Origin: Chionis minor | Lineage: Eukaryota > Chordata > Aves > Charadriiformes > Chionididae | DNA length: 64,000 nucleotides | Reading direction: 5' to 3' | NCBI GenBank assembly: GCA_013398295.1 | Contig: VZSF01001213.1 | Span: 372,250-436,249 of the forward strand | Part shown: piece by piece, positions 26,576-38,107 of the stretch | Position numbering within the stretch: position 1 is the stretch's first letter | Layout: each line of letters starts with the position of its first letter | Translations under genes and position numbers: made by a program | Notes under the pieces: generated by a model | Told to the model about the DNA's origin: nothing | Databases searched by the model: none | Seen by the model: the letters and a program-made list of their open reading frames with translations, nothing else

Positions 26576-27786
26576 CACATACTAACCATTTTTGTGTGCA
26601 TGTTTGTTTTACAAGATGATAAATGTTTCTTTCACAGAGGAGATAACCTCGGCAGGCTGAATTAGGTGCTCCTTTCAGCACTGAGAAAAGGCTCGTTACT
26701 GTAGTTGCATACCACAGGCTTCACACGATAGAAGAGGCGAACACAGCACAGCAAGTATAGCTATATGACCCACTACTGCAGAGGATGCAAGTGCAAAAGT
26801 CTGACTGGGGGTCAAACTCTTCTGTTATCAGTCATAAATGATGTGTTATCAACGCTCCTCTACAAAAAAAAGCTGTTCTAAGGGAAGGCTAACACTGCTG
26901 CTGCTGCTGTGACTATTTTTGCCTACAGCTGTCCTTCCAAGTATGAGCCATGAGCTACCTTTTGAGAATTACATGAAGCCTCTCCCTTCCAGAGGCCAAG
27001 GAATGCAATCCACCCTTTCAGTCCCTTGAGGAAAAATGCTTTTTCCAACCACGGTCAGGACATTGAGTGAAGGAGGACTTGGCTGCTTTCCTGGTGCCCT
27101 GAAACCTTGATAGAAGGTACACAGGAGCCTGGTTGGAGCCAAAGCTCACATCAAGACTCCTAAAAAGGACTGGGTCTGTGGCAAACTTTGGAGAGGAACA
27201 TGGACTCCAGCACTTCTAAAATGGAAGGGGATGTTTGCAGCAATATTCTTCAGCTTCCTATGATCTTTCAGGGAAGGAATGGGAGATGGAACACTCTTCT
27301 CAAACATGCCTCTCCTGAAGGCCAAAAAGTGCTTCCGTGGACCGTTGCTTCAGCAACACTGAAGGGCGAGAAAGGCAGTTCTTGAAATCAGAATACTTTG
27401 CTTAGTTAAAGAACAATCCTCAATACTGGAAAAAACATTTCCCTGACCTAACACTAAAAAAACTGCTTTTGCTGTTTTCGAAGAGATGAACAGAATGCTA
27501 CTTACTAACACTATCTCTAACTAAACAAACACATAACTAAATATTTACTTTAAAAAAAGTGGTTTCCTGCTGCTCTGAGAAGAGGATTCTGCCAAAGGCT
27601 TCCATCTGGCAATCACAGAGTCATAGGCAAGACTCGAAGCAATGTTGCTCCTGCTCCATCTCTCATAATGTTCAGTAAGGTGTGCAGGCAATCAGAGAGC
27701 AGATGTAGTTTTAAAGACCAGTAATGGCAATGGGAGGCCAAGCTCACTCTTTTTGGGACAGGCCCACCAGAATTAGAACATTTATT
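26576..27786. other. Unrecognised non-coding sequence between LTR and CR1
   Basis: No recognisable gene or repeat. A short CTG run ('ctgctgctgctg') lies near 26896-26908. Confidence 0.5.
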
Positions 27787-28323
27787 ATAGAATCATAGAA
27801 TGGTTTAGGTTGGAAGGGACCTTAAAGATCATCTAGTTCCAAACCCCCTGCCATGGACAAGGACACCTCCCACTAGACCAGATTGCTCAAAGCATCCTCC
27901 AGCCTGGCCTTGAACACTGCCAGGGATGGGGCCTCCACAGCTTCCCTGGGCAACCTCTTCCAGTGCCTCACCGCCCTCAGAGTGAAAAATTTCTTCCTGA
28001 GATCTAATACAAACCTACCCTTTTCCAGTCTGAAGCCATTACCCTTCATTCAATCACTACATGCCCTTGTAAAAAGCTCCTCTCTGGCTTTCTTGTAGGC
28101 CCTTTTCAGATACTGGAAGGCTGCTATCAGGTCTCCCTGGAGGCTTCTCTTCTCCAGGCTGAACAACCCCAGCTCTCTCAGCCTGTCCTCATAGCAGAGG
28201 TGCTCCATCCCTCAGATCACCTTCATGGCCCTCCTCTGGACCCGCTCCAACAGGTCCATGTTCTTATGATGTTGGGGACTCCAGAGCTGGACACAGTATT
28301 CCAAGTGGTGTGGGTCAGTGGAG
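27787..28323 (-). mobile_element. CR1 LINE, 5'-truncated, minus strand
   Basis: On the plus strand the copy starts with the complement of the CR1 tail ('atagaatcatagaatgg', then 'ttaggttggaagggacc') and extends to 'ctccagagctggacacag' and a truncated border near 28323. It is the same subfamily as the copy at 8886-9524, shown by the shared UTR phrases 'aaggacacctcccactagac' and 'agattgctcaaag' in complement. It covers the C-terminal end of ORF2 and the 3' UTR only. The reverse transcriptase core is missing, so it cannot be autonomous. Confidence 0.95.
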
Positions 28324-28418
28324 ATCTTCCCTGTTAACACCAAGGTTGTCAGAATGTTTATAAGGTACCATTCTAATGTTTACTTTTTTAAAAAAGGGTA
28401 TTATGTAGTTCTGTCGCT

Positions 28419-28446
28419 GGGGGAGTGGGGTGTGAGGGTGGGGGGG
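28419..28446 (+). other. Canonical G-quadruplex motif
   Basis: Four G tracts of 5, 4, 3 and 7 bases are separated by loops of 3, 5 and 1 bases (AGT, TGTGA, T). This fits the G3+N1-7 rule on the plus strand in an otherwise AT-rich segment. It lies about 95 bp beyond the truncated 5' border of the CR1 at 27787-28323. No promoter or gene start is visible beside it. Confidence 0.85.
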
Positions 28447-30009
28447 AAGTATCCCAGGAGTGTAAATGCAGTAAAATATGGAAATTTAACTTTACAGTGG
28501 ATTCACTCCTGATGTACCTAAAGACACAGACTTCATATTGGTGCACTTAGGCTTTTTTAAAAATAAAATTACATGAAAAAATTAGAAAAAAAGATCTGAT
28601 ACTCAAGTGATCTAAATTCATAATTTAGTGTTTCTGGTTCTTGGAGCAGAAGTTATAAACTTCTGTGTTTCTTACACGATGTATGCAGAAGTGCGCTTAG
28701 TAAATGCAGCACCCATGAATATAACAAACAATACCTCAAACATTAAAGCATAGAGACATGACTAACCTAAGCAGGTTGGATATCCCTTTGAAATTCCTCC
28801 ATAGCCATTGACTTGACATGCATCAGACTGTAGAAAAAACTTAAGCTCTTGCTTTGAATTAAGGTCCAGTGTTTGGATTTAGGTGTACAGGACCACAACA
28901 CAGAAACCTTGCATAGCCCTCTCTGAACCTGGCTTTCCTGTGAAAAAAAATAGGACCAAGGCACCTAATTTATCTATTTGGGGCTAATGAATTAGCTATT
29001 TTTTCTTTAAATGGGTCACTAATAATGGCGATATACACAACATTTAGAGCACCCATCATTCTTCCAGTTCCTACATCTGTATTTATTATACATTCTTGTT
29101 TATATTCCTTACCCCTTACTGTATTTCCAGAATGAAGGATTCCTGACATCGAAGAACAGTTAGTGAAGAACAGAAATTATACAGACCTATATAACTGTGA
29201 GTTAGGGAAGCACTATTCCCACAAAAGTCACAAAATTAGGAGGCCACCTAATTAAGCTGCTAGCAAAGGGGTCATAGAACTTTTTCATACAATGCTATTG
29301 ATTCTGTATATGGACAGAGTGACAAAAGTATGAATGCATTCAAAGTGGAATTAGACAAACATGGCAGGAGAGTTCATCAGTGACTGTTAAGTACAATGAT
29401 TTGCATACAACTCCAAACCCTTCTGATGATAAAAATCCAGAAAACTATGTTGAGAAAGGATACCCTACTCATTTATACAAACTTACTCTAAGCAACTGCT
29501 CCTGGGTGGTATCAAAGACAGAGATATGGGGATACTTGTCTTATTTGGCCATACATTTCTTATGGTCTTAGTCCCCTGAGGCCACTAACAAAGGTGGATG
29601 TGAAAGAAAGGTGTTTATATCATAGTCATACCACTGCATAAACAAATGATTTAGGAAGGTTCCTTGCATTACATCTTCTCTGCACTCTTTTAACAGCTTC
29701 TTGCGCCCTGCATACCTCCCTTACAACCTACAGAACTTCAAACTAACTCTTAGGAAAGGGGAAAGTCTTCAAAGTGCAGAGGTATATCCAAGGCACCCCT
29801 TAGCAAAACTCTGGATTCTAGCTCTAGGCTCCTTCCATGAGAATAATCAATCGTAATATTTGATGCAGCTCATTCAGACGTAGGCAAATACGAACTATTT
29901 CACTCACTGTTCATCTGCTTGCTGATCCTGGGTTCTGGGAGAGATGTGAGAAGTTGAACCTCACATTTTATCCTTGAGTAGGGTAGAGAACGCCAGGCTT
30001 TGAGAGAAA

Positions 30010-30357
30010 TTGTGTGTGGGCTTTTGGGAAGGATTGCTTTTTAATGAACATGTAAAACTTCATCTACTGCCAAATATGCTACAAACAGAGAAGAGTGAAT
30101 TAAAATTTCTGAAAGAAAACAGTATGAAATTTCTAACAAGTGGAATTAAAATGATCAGAAAGTCCTATGGGAATTTCCTGAGGGAACATGGAGACATTGA
30201 TTGTATGGAACAAATGTTGCTCACAGTCAATGATGATAGAAGCAGTCGATTACAGACTGGAGGTACAGTTATATTTACTATTTGGCTAACAACAGACAGT
30301 ATGCTCTTTCTATCCATACCCTTTCTTGTCTTCATTCCTCGATCTTGTATTAATTGA
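30010..30357 (+). other. Open reading frame, coding status doubtful
   Basis: A 115-codon frame. Its middle part (about 30086-30271) is charged and soluble-looking, with segments such as 'EKSELKFLKENSMKFLTSG' and 'SYGNFLREHGDIDCMEQ'. That part is bordered by 'gctacaaacag|ag' (a weak acceptor with a poor pyrimidine tract) and 'actggag|gtacag' (a fair donor). The ends of the frame are hydrophobic and T-rich. I do not recognise the peptide. It could be one exon of an unknown plus-strand gene that also includes 39518-39759, or chance. Confidence 0.18.
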
Positions 30358-31457
30358 ATACAGCTGACAGAAAAGGTCCTTTGGTAGAAATATTGTGTTT
30401 AATTATTTTCTCCAGCCTTTGTATTTCTTATACATTTTCTTTTTAATATTGTTTGAATATATATTTTTAAAGTGTGTTTCCTTTTCTTATAAAAACTGTT
30501 GATAGGAAACACGTTTTTCCTAGCTTTATGTGAAATGAAAAAAAATGAGAGAAAAGGCTCTATTATATATTATACTGAACATATATATAAGCTCTGCAAA
30601 GCTTAAAACTTTCATTTATAGTGTAAACCACCAGCACCCTAATCCAGTCTTATGTTTTAAAGTGAGCTCTAGTTCATGGAATTGTAAAGCGAATAATAAA
30701 TAACCAATGGTATAATAAATTAAAATATTTAAGTGAATGCATGGGCACAAATGCATCAGAGCTGAGCAGGGCTTGCTGTACGTCAGTTATAGAGACAAGG
30801 ATGGAGCTCAAGAGTTAGTTCTTCAATTTCACCTGCCCCTTCACAACTACTCCTTCATTCAGTTGTCAGAGGTAGCACATGTAGATGTCACCCAGAGTGA
30901 GTTTCTCTGATGTCAGTAAAAATCACAGAGTAACATAAATAATACCTTAACTGTGTTGCTAATTGAGGGCCAAATTGAGACCTGAGAGATAGTGAATGGA
31001 TTGGGAAATAAGTGACTGTTCGATGACAGCAAGAGTGGCAGAATTCGGACCTTGGAGCAAGATTCCTCAAGTGAAGACCTGGAGGCCAAATGCAGCTTGT
31101 GATGCCCAGCCAAAGCTCCTGACAAATGAGCCTGCCTGAGGAGTGGCCTCAAATCCAGATCGGGTGAGAGATAAGAGCCCTGGGATCTTACTCACACGTA
31201 TGCATGAGGCAGGGAGAAGTAGCTGCAAGTAGCAGCTACAAGGGCAAAAGCGCATCCCACCCCTCCCATTGACCTTCACGTGTGCTTCTGAGCATACTCC
31301 TACTTGGCTTTTCATCTGTCTGCTCTTCTTTGTTATTTTTGTGTCTCCTTTCAAAAAGGAGTATACTTTTTTTGTTGTTGTTTTTCCCAGCTACTCAGCT
31401 CTCAGTGGAATGTTCAAAGCAAATTGCTTGAAGATGTTTCAGTAGTCCTTCACCTCA

Positions 31458-31477
31458 TTTTTTTTTTTTTTTTTTTT
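31458..31477. repeat. Poly(T) run, 20 bases
   Basis: Twenty consecutive T. It may be the complement of an old poly(A) tail or a simple expansion; no retrocopy body is visible on either side. Confidence 0.85.
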
Positions 31478-33109
31478 AAAGAACCCAAAATTTGGGCTCT
31501 AAAGTACACCAGTGAAGTTAATTCTCCAGGCATCCGGTATTTCTGCTTCCTCTTTTCTTAAGCTGGTTCATCCGAAGAAACATTTTGGCTTGAATTCTGA
31601 AAATATCATCAAATTTTGCACATAAATAAAGGCTTCAAACATAGTTCCATGTTTGTCAGTTGGTGAATATGCTTTAAAATTGTTATAAAAAGTAGAAACA
31701 GAGGACCAGAACAGATGATAGGGTAAGTGTATATGGTACATTTACATAACATACCTTTTAATAACTACGACAGGATTATCTGCGATGCCTGTTTACCTGT
31801 GATCAGTCACAATAGGTACATCTACACAGACAATCCACTGGTGAACTTATTCACCACATTCTTTATGGTCACACTGCTTGAGTCTCAGCTCGCTCCTCGG
31901 CCCTGTCCTTAAGATTGTCCCTCCATGCAGTCACCGGGAGGAGTCTGCTGTAGAAAGGACGGTGGCTAGGCAGTGTTGATGCAAGCCAGCCAGCATCACT
32001 TGGCCACCAGGTGAGGGGATGGTCCCTGCCTTTCTTTCAGACAGCCTCATTTCATACACACGCATGGATGCTTACACAGCAGATTAACGCACTCTGATTT
32101 TCACCTGGCATTACACACGTCTTTATTTCAACCTTGCAATTATGGCATTAGGTTGATAGGAAGACAGATGGGGTGTCAGCATAGCAATGAAATTTTGTGG
32201 GCCTTTCCCTGAAGTTGTCCTGTAAGTGTTGAGACATGAGAAGTGCAAAGGCTGAAGAAACCTGACCACCTGCCAACTTCTGCTGGGTTAACTTGTGGGG
32301 CATTGTTGTGACGCTTACCATTAACATAGAAGATGCAGTGAAAGAAATGAAGTTATATCCCTTAATATACCCCTTGATATGTCCCTTAGAACTAACAGGG
32401 TAGAGGAAATCCTCTCCCTATTGAGTTCCCCTGGAGAACATTGGGTAATGTGGACTCCTAACTTCAACACCTCCGTTCAGAGCCTAAAATTGCACATGAA
32501 GGCCAAACCCTACTGCTGTCCTTGCAATCAAAGTCTGTCCTGCATTATATACTATCCAACATTATTCCAGCAACGTGTTTATGTTGCATGTACTTGTAAG
32601 GCCCACAGCTTTATTATTCTAGCTGTCATCTTTTTCAAAAAAATATAGATCTTCTAGTATATTTTTTATGCTACAGTTTCATGATTCATTCCAGCTTGGC
32701 TTCGGCACAACATTTTTCCACCCACATTGAAAAGCATGCCAAGCCTCTGAGGTTTTGCAATATTCTTTTGTAGTATTACTTTTATCAGACAATCAAGTAA
32801 ATATTAATATAATTTTTTTTTAAGCAAAAGCAACTTTTTCTGCCAACTGCACAACTTTCTGTGTGATAATATGAAGTATCAACATGTATCTTCTTTGAAA
32901 AATTCAACTTATATATTCCTAAACATTTGTAGCTTTAAACTGCTCATGGGTATGAACTTAATATCGCAGGTAGTTGTTTTTGGGGTTTTTTTTCCACATA
33001 GATTGTTTGTATTGATCAGGACTCAAAGTCTGTTCATTTTATTCATGTGAGCATGCCCACTGGACTCAGAGAAGGCAAAACTCAGCAGCTTTATGAGCAC
33101 AGTTATGTG

Positions 33110-33280
33110 CTCTGGTGCAAATACAGTTATGCTGGCATGTGAGTTTTAATGCTATTATAGCTTATTCTAGATCCTGAACAGACATAACCTGCAGCAGTTT
33201 CAGTACTTCCAAAACTGTGATAGCGTGTTTACACTGACATCTTTTACCAGCTTAATGATATAATTAAACCAGACAAACTT
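33110..33280. repeat. Possible ancient DNA-transposon-like relic
   Basis: Phrases such as 'acagttatgctggcatgtg', 'gtgtttacactgacatc' and 'ttaccagcttaatgatat' resemble old reptilian repeats with 'tacaccagcttaa' and 'tgctggtat' motifs. I recall these as probable hAT-type relics, but terminal inverted repeats and target duplications cannot be placed here. Confidence 0.3.
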
Positions 33281-34059
33281 TCAGGTCTAAATCTGATGTC
33301 AGGGTGTAGGAATCTGCCTGATATACCCTTCAAATGATGGATTTTGGATGATTATTTTGGAGACGGCTGAACACATAGATACATAAGAGATACTGCCTCG
33401 TTGCACAATCTTTTTGCATGATGAGTCACACTTGCTCACTCACATAGGTGAATAAGAATTGTGGCACTTCAGGTGAACGCAATCCAAAGTAAAAGTTGCA
33501 GAGTAGAACCCATAAAATATGTAATATAGCAGATAAGCTTTCCAGTCATGCTGTGAAATAAGACTGTTTATTATTTCCTGTCATATCGCTGCATGGTAAT
33601 TTTCAGTTCATGATCCGGTGGTTCCTGCCCAGCATCCTTTCTAAGCTTTTTAATCCAGAGCTACAGGAATATTGCTACCATGCTTAACCCATGGCTACAG
33701 GCTACATATAAATATAGTTCCTGGCCATTAACAAACCAGATGGGACACACGTTCCTTGTCTTAGCTAAAAAGCACGCGCACAACACACAAAAAAATCTAT
33801 TACAGGTTAACTGAAAGGAATTTATTGTCTAACTTTCAGTTCAACCACCAAACCCCAAAATCCATTATTTGCGCAGTTTTATTTCCAGAACATGTAAATA
33901 TGCCATTCCTGTTCATTAATAGTACCACAACCTATCTCTGTCCTTTCTTCCCTGTGAATAGGGCTATTCTTCACACTGCCAACACTTGTTTACCACTTCC
34001 ATTGCGTTCATTGTGAGATATTGGGTAGAATTCAGCTTGCGTGAATTTAAGCTATGCAA
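33281..34059. other. Unrecognised non-coding sequence
   Basis: No gene or repeat recognised. Short open frames only. Confidence 0.5.
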
Positions 34060-34390
34060 CACAGGTGTTTCTATCTGAGCTTGTCCAAGTTCCCATCGGA
34101 GACAACGGAAAGCAGAGATCCAGTTCAGTTTCCTAGACAGAGGTGTCTTATTGATGTGTTAGATGCTGTGTGTTGTCACCCTGCTGCAGAAGAGCATGGG
34201 TCATCCCTAGGTCTTGTATCTTATCTGCAGGCTTCATGCAGGTCTCTCATATTTTTGATGGCATCTCAAATGGCAGTAGAAGTCTGTGCTTAGGCAACCT
34301 TCAAGCTCTCCATTAACTTTAATAGGAGCCTAACACCTAATTGACATGCAGATATCTGCACTGCAGACACCATAAATTAGGCTGAGCTGA
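34060..34390. repeat. Ancient repeat relic ('ctttaataggagcctaacacc')
   Basis: The right part has 'ccattaactttaataggagc' followed by 'ctaacacctaattgacatgc', a degenerate match to the old amniote phrase pair 'cattgacttcaatgggagttaggcacctaa'. The left part ('gttcccatcggagacaacgg', 'ttattgatgtgttagatgctg') also looks like old repeat. Extent and family are uncertain. Confidence 0.4.
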
Positions 34391-35458
34391 ATCCTGCACA
34401 CTGAGACTTGAGTGGAACAGACACTCGTCCGTTTTGGGGCTTGTGGAGCCTTCTTTGACTAACCTTTCCTGTCATATTTAGGACTATTCTGGATTCAGAT
34501 GTCCTTCTCAAGAGATGCTTTTTCTTTTGCAATTATACTTAAAATCCTTTTATATAGACTGAAGAATCCCCTATCATTTGTAGACAGAAAGTGAAAGTAA
34601 TTTACATATTTTGTACAGCCTTTTACATCAATGTAATCTATTACTATCTGGCATAATAAAATAATCAATAAAACACAAAGTCAAGAGGATCGTCTGCACA
34701 CACAGCACGAACTCTGCCCCAAGGAAATTAACTAATGCTGAAGTGCTCATAGGAGATGTCTCTGAAAGGAAACATATGTTTTTCAGGACCCTTCAATACT
34801 CTTCCTGTGCTTTTAATTCTGAACACCAGCAAGAGCAAAGTAAACCAACACATTTAAAAAAAAAAAAAAGGAACAAAAAAACCAAAATGAACAAAAAAAA
34901 AAAAAAACCCAACCAAAAAGGAAATTAGGTGCTATGGAGAAAACCACAAACAGCACCATCTATAGCCGAATTATGTTCAACAGTGCATAGGAGAATACTC
35001 GCCCACAAGTGACCAAAATAAATGGACATTCCTAAAGGCTCGCAGGGCTCTAACAGCAACACAATAATTGAGACAGCAGACAAAATTTTAGAGGGCACTG
35101 TCCCACTTGTATCGCAGACAAATGGAATGACTGCAAATTGCAATGAGGTGGTTCTGGACCACTTATTGACTTCACTCAAAGCTCTGCAGTGAGCCTCTCA
35201 AAACCTGAGGTAAGTAAGGCTACATCTGCATTAGCGAATACAGAGCAATGAGAGTAGGTATTGAGGAATGATGTGTACGCTGAACACATTTCAGGGGTTT
35301 GACGTCAGACTAGTTCTAGTTTGGTCCTGTTGAGTGAATTTCCATTAGCAATTCGAGGGTATTAAGTAGCTTTCTGGAGCACATTGTCTAGTTAGTGTCA
35401 TCCAAAAGGAATCCACCTTGCATGCTTTAAGAGGCTTCATGATGCAAACCAAAGATTC
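34391..35458. other. Unrecognised sequence with an A-rich tract
   Basis: Unrecognised apart from the A-rich tract at 34854-34922 (listed separately). A consensus cAMP-response palindrome TGACGTCA lies at 35300-35307 with no visible promoter. Confidence 0.5.
34854..34922 (+). repeat. A-rich low-complexity tract
   Basis: Runs of 12-15 A are broken by 'gg', 'cc' and 'acaaaa', ending with 'cccaaccaaaaagg'. It is similar in style to the A/C tract at 62594-62725. No retrocopy is recognised upstream. Confidence 0.8.
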
Positions 35459-36024
35459 GTTTGGCCAGCAAGTCGAGGGAGGTAATTCTGTTCCTCTGCT
35501 CCTCTCTGGTGAGATGCCACCTGGAGTGCTGCGTCCAGCTCTGGAGCCCTCAGCACAGGAAAGACATGGATGGCCCTGTTGGAGCGGGTCCATGAAGATG
35601 ATCAGAGAGCTGGAGCACCTCTCGTGTGAGGACAGGCTGAGAGAGTTGGGGTTGTTCAGCCTGGAGAAGAGAAGGCTCTGGCGACACCTTATTGTGGCCT
35701 TTCAGTACTGAAAGGGGGCCTACAAGACAGACGGGGTCAAACTTTTTAGCAGGGCCTGTTGCCACAGGACGAGGGGCAATGGCTTTAAACTAAAAGAGGG
35801 TAGATTCAGACCAATTTTTTACAATGAGGGTGGTGAAACATTGGCCCAGGTTGCCCAGAGAGGTGGTAGATGCCCCATCCCTGCAAACATTCAAGGTCAG
35901 GTTGGACGGGGCTCTGAGCAACCTGATGTAGTTGAAGATGTCCCTGTTTATTGCAGGGGGGTTGGACTAGATGACCTTTAAAGGTCCCTTCCAACCCAAA
36001 CTGTTCTATGATTTTATGATTCTA
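35459..36024 (+). mobile_element. CR1 LINE, 5'-truncated, second subfamily
   Basis: This copy runs from 'ggccagcaagtcgaggg' through 'ctggagaagagaaggctctg' to the tail 'tctatgattttatgattct'. Its UTR phrase 'ggttggactagatgaccttt' followed by 'aaaggtcccttcc' differs from the 'gaactagacgatctttaa' of the copies at 4.2, 9 and 28 kb and matches the copy at 49711-51215 instead. The reading frame is broken by several small deletions and stops, for example at the early stop after 'ctttcagtac' near 35710. Non-functional. Confidence 0.95.
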
Positions 36025-37651
36025 TACTTGGTAGGGGTGATCAGAAGATCCCCTCAAAGTCCTGTCCTTAAACAGTTCATTCTCCTATCTTATGATTTTG
36101 GTAGCATGTTCTGCTTTCGGTTCCTGGGACACCTTTGTACACCATACACATCCATTAATCTCCAGAGGTATTTTTGTCTTCAAACGGGAGTATTCACTGG
36201 CATAGAAAAAAATTAGAGGTCTGGGTCAGTGATATGACTGTGATATGACTGCTATTGCCCAAGTCCATTTCCCAAATTACAGATGTACATCAAAGAAGTT
36301 ATCATAATTAAAATTCTTCATGAGAAGTTCAGCACAGTCACCAGAAAATGAATTGTAAGCCATGTAATACGTTAACCAAACAGGATTATGGTGAGATTTT
36401 TGCACTGCACTTGTTCTATGACTGTACTAATAATGGTTTCTCGTGCCAGTTTTGATTTCCTGCCACCTTTTGCCAGTTCTCTGTGTAAAGGAGTGTGTGT
36501 GTATTTTACCAATTTTATAGTCACTCTCCTCTCAACACATTTCATTCATAGCTTCCTTGTGTCTTTACATTCGATGATGTAGTACAGGGAGCACAAAGGG
36601 TTAATCAGATTCCAATGGATGCTGTTTAACAATGGTTGCCCTTCTGAATCATGGATTAGCAAATAATCATTTGTTCTGATGATGTAATATTTGTAACTTA
36701 CAGTAATGTTACTAAAGGGAGGAGTTATGTGAAAATTGGTTTAAACTGGTCTCTCTGGTTTATGATCCTTCCTGTTCCCCTGCTCATGCACTGACTTAAT
36801 CTTACTCAGTAAACACATTTGTTTCCTAATTCTCCTTCAGACCCTAATTTGCAAACAGCTCGGAGGAATCCTGCTTTCAATCCCAAAAGCATCAAGCAAA
36901 AAAAAAATTACCTTAGCCCTGAAAAGCAAAATAAAGTATCTTAGCACTGGAAAATTATTTGCTTCCGGTCATTGCATTCTAACTCGGCATAAAATTCACT
37001 CCCTGGAGACTGCTGATAAATACATTCATCTTTCTAAGCTTTCATTTGGCTAAGAATCTGGAGTATATCAAGCCTTTCTTTTTAAGGCAGTTTCTGCAAG
37101 GCAATACTAAATGTTACTTATTGTTATTAGAGGTAAAAAACATAAAATAATTAGATTATATTAATATATTTGCTACTGGAAGAATATAATGTTTAAAGCA
37201 CTTTTAGACATTCAGGTGAAATGTTTTCTGTAGGTGCTAAAAATTGCTGTTTCATCAGGGTTGTAGACTTCCTCAGGAATACCTGAATACTTACTGATAA
37301 ATCCTGAAATGGAATTCTGCTTTTTTCCCCTAATCCTGTCCCTTTTCTACAACAGACAAGTGAGTAGGAGTAAGGATTATCTCATAACCTTGTACTCATT
37401 CACCCTAGCAGTGACCATTGCTAAAAAATCAACAATCATCATCTGTTGTCACACCACAACATATACCATAGCACATAAAATAAATGCTTATTTTCAAGTA
37501 TGATATGCTAATACAGGGACTATTTCTGTGAAGGAAGACTAGTAAATATTTACTCTCTAATGATACCGTAGCGTGTCTCTGATTCTGTACAATAAAATAA
37601 AACATATGTTAAAGATTGGATACATTCAAGAAGGAAAATCATGCTTAGACT
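36025..37651. other. Unrecognised AT-rich non-coding sequence
   Basis: No gene recognised. A short direct repeat 'tgatatgactg' occurs twice near 36230-36252. The frames present are short and hydrophobic. Confidence 0.5.
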
Positions 37652-38107
37652 GTGGGGTGGACAGGAAGGAGGAAGCCATTATTCTGCATGATGGACTGTG
37701 ATTGTGGATTTGACAGTTGTAGGATGAATATTCCTGCCAAATGCCAAGCCACCTCCTCTGCATGCGGTTGCAATATTTCTCAACTTACAAACCACCCTGA
37801 TTACATAGTCCTGAGCGCAGTCCACTGCCGACTCGAATCTGTTATCTGCAATACAACCACAACATCTCCTCGTAACATCACAAGAGAGATTTCTTGCTGC
37901 TCAGATAAAGCATATTTTTACAAGAAATTCAGTGATATCAGTACCAGCCCCTTGCCAACTAGAAGTAGCAAAGTTGCTTTTTCACAGAGAATCGCTGTTT
38001 ATGAATTGTTTTCCGAGGTGAACATTGAAGATTATGTGTACTATTCAATAGAAGGGCAAGTTAACTCAAAAAATAAATGCAGTCAGCATACATATAGGAT
38101 TATGTGA
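37652..38107 (+). other. Cys-rich open reading frame, coding status doubtful
   Basis: A 151-codon frame in AT-rich DNA. The predicted peptide has 12 cysteines, 11 of them in the first 90 or so residues (blocks 'CMMDCDCGFDSC' and 'SACGCNIS'), and several N-glycosylation-like sites (NIS, NTT, NIT). There is no signal peptide, no membrane segment and no family I recognise. No convincing promoter or splice borders are visible. In 64 kb of random sequence a handful of frames of about this length is expected, so chance is the leading explanation. Confidence 0.15.

Larger units (their letters stand above)
28324..33109. other. Mostly unrecognised AT-rich sequence
   Basis: This stretch holds the G-rich motif at 28419-28446, a 20-base T run at 31458-31477 and a doubtful open frame at 30010-30357 (each listed separately). 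A weak old-repeat hint ('gggccaaattgagacctgag') sits at 30967-30986. Otherwise nothing is recognised. Confidence 0.5.

Noticed and set aside
35300..35307. TGACGTCA cAMP-response palindrome (another at 46997-47004)
   Set aside because: An 8-base site is expected about once in this much sequence; no promoter context.
36748..36760. 'ggtctctctggtt' followed by AATAAA-like sequence, resembling a lentiviral R region
   Set aside because: Only 13 bases match, with no LTR ends, primer site or viral genes nearby; chance.
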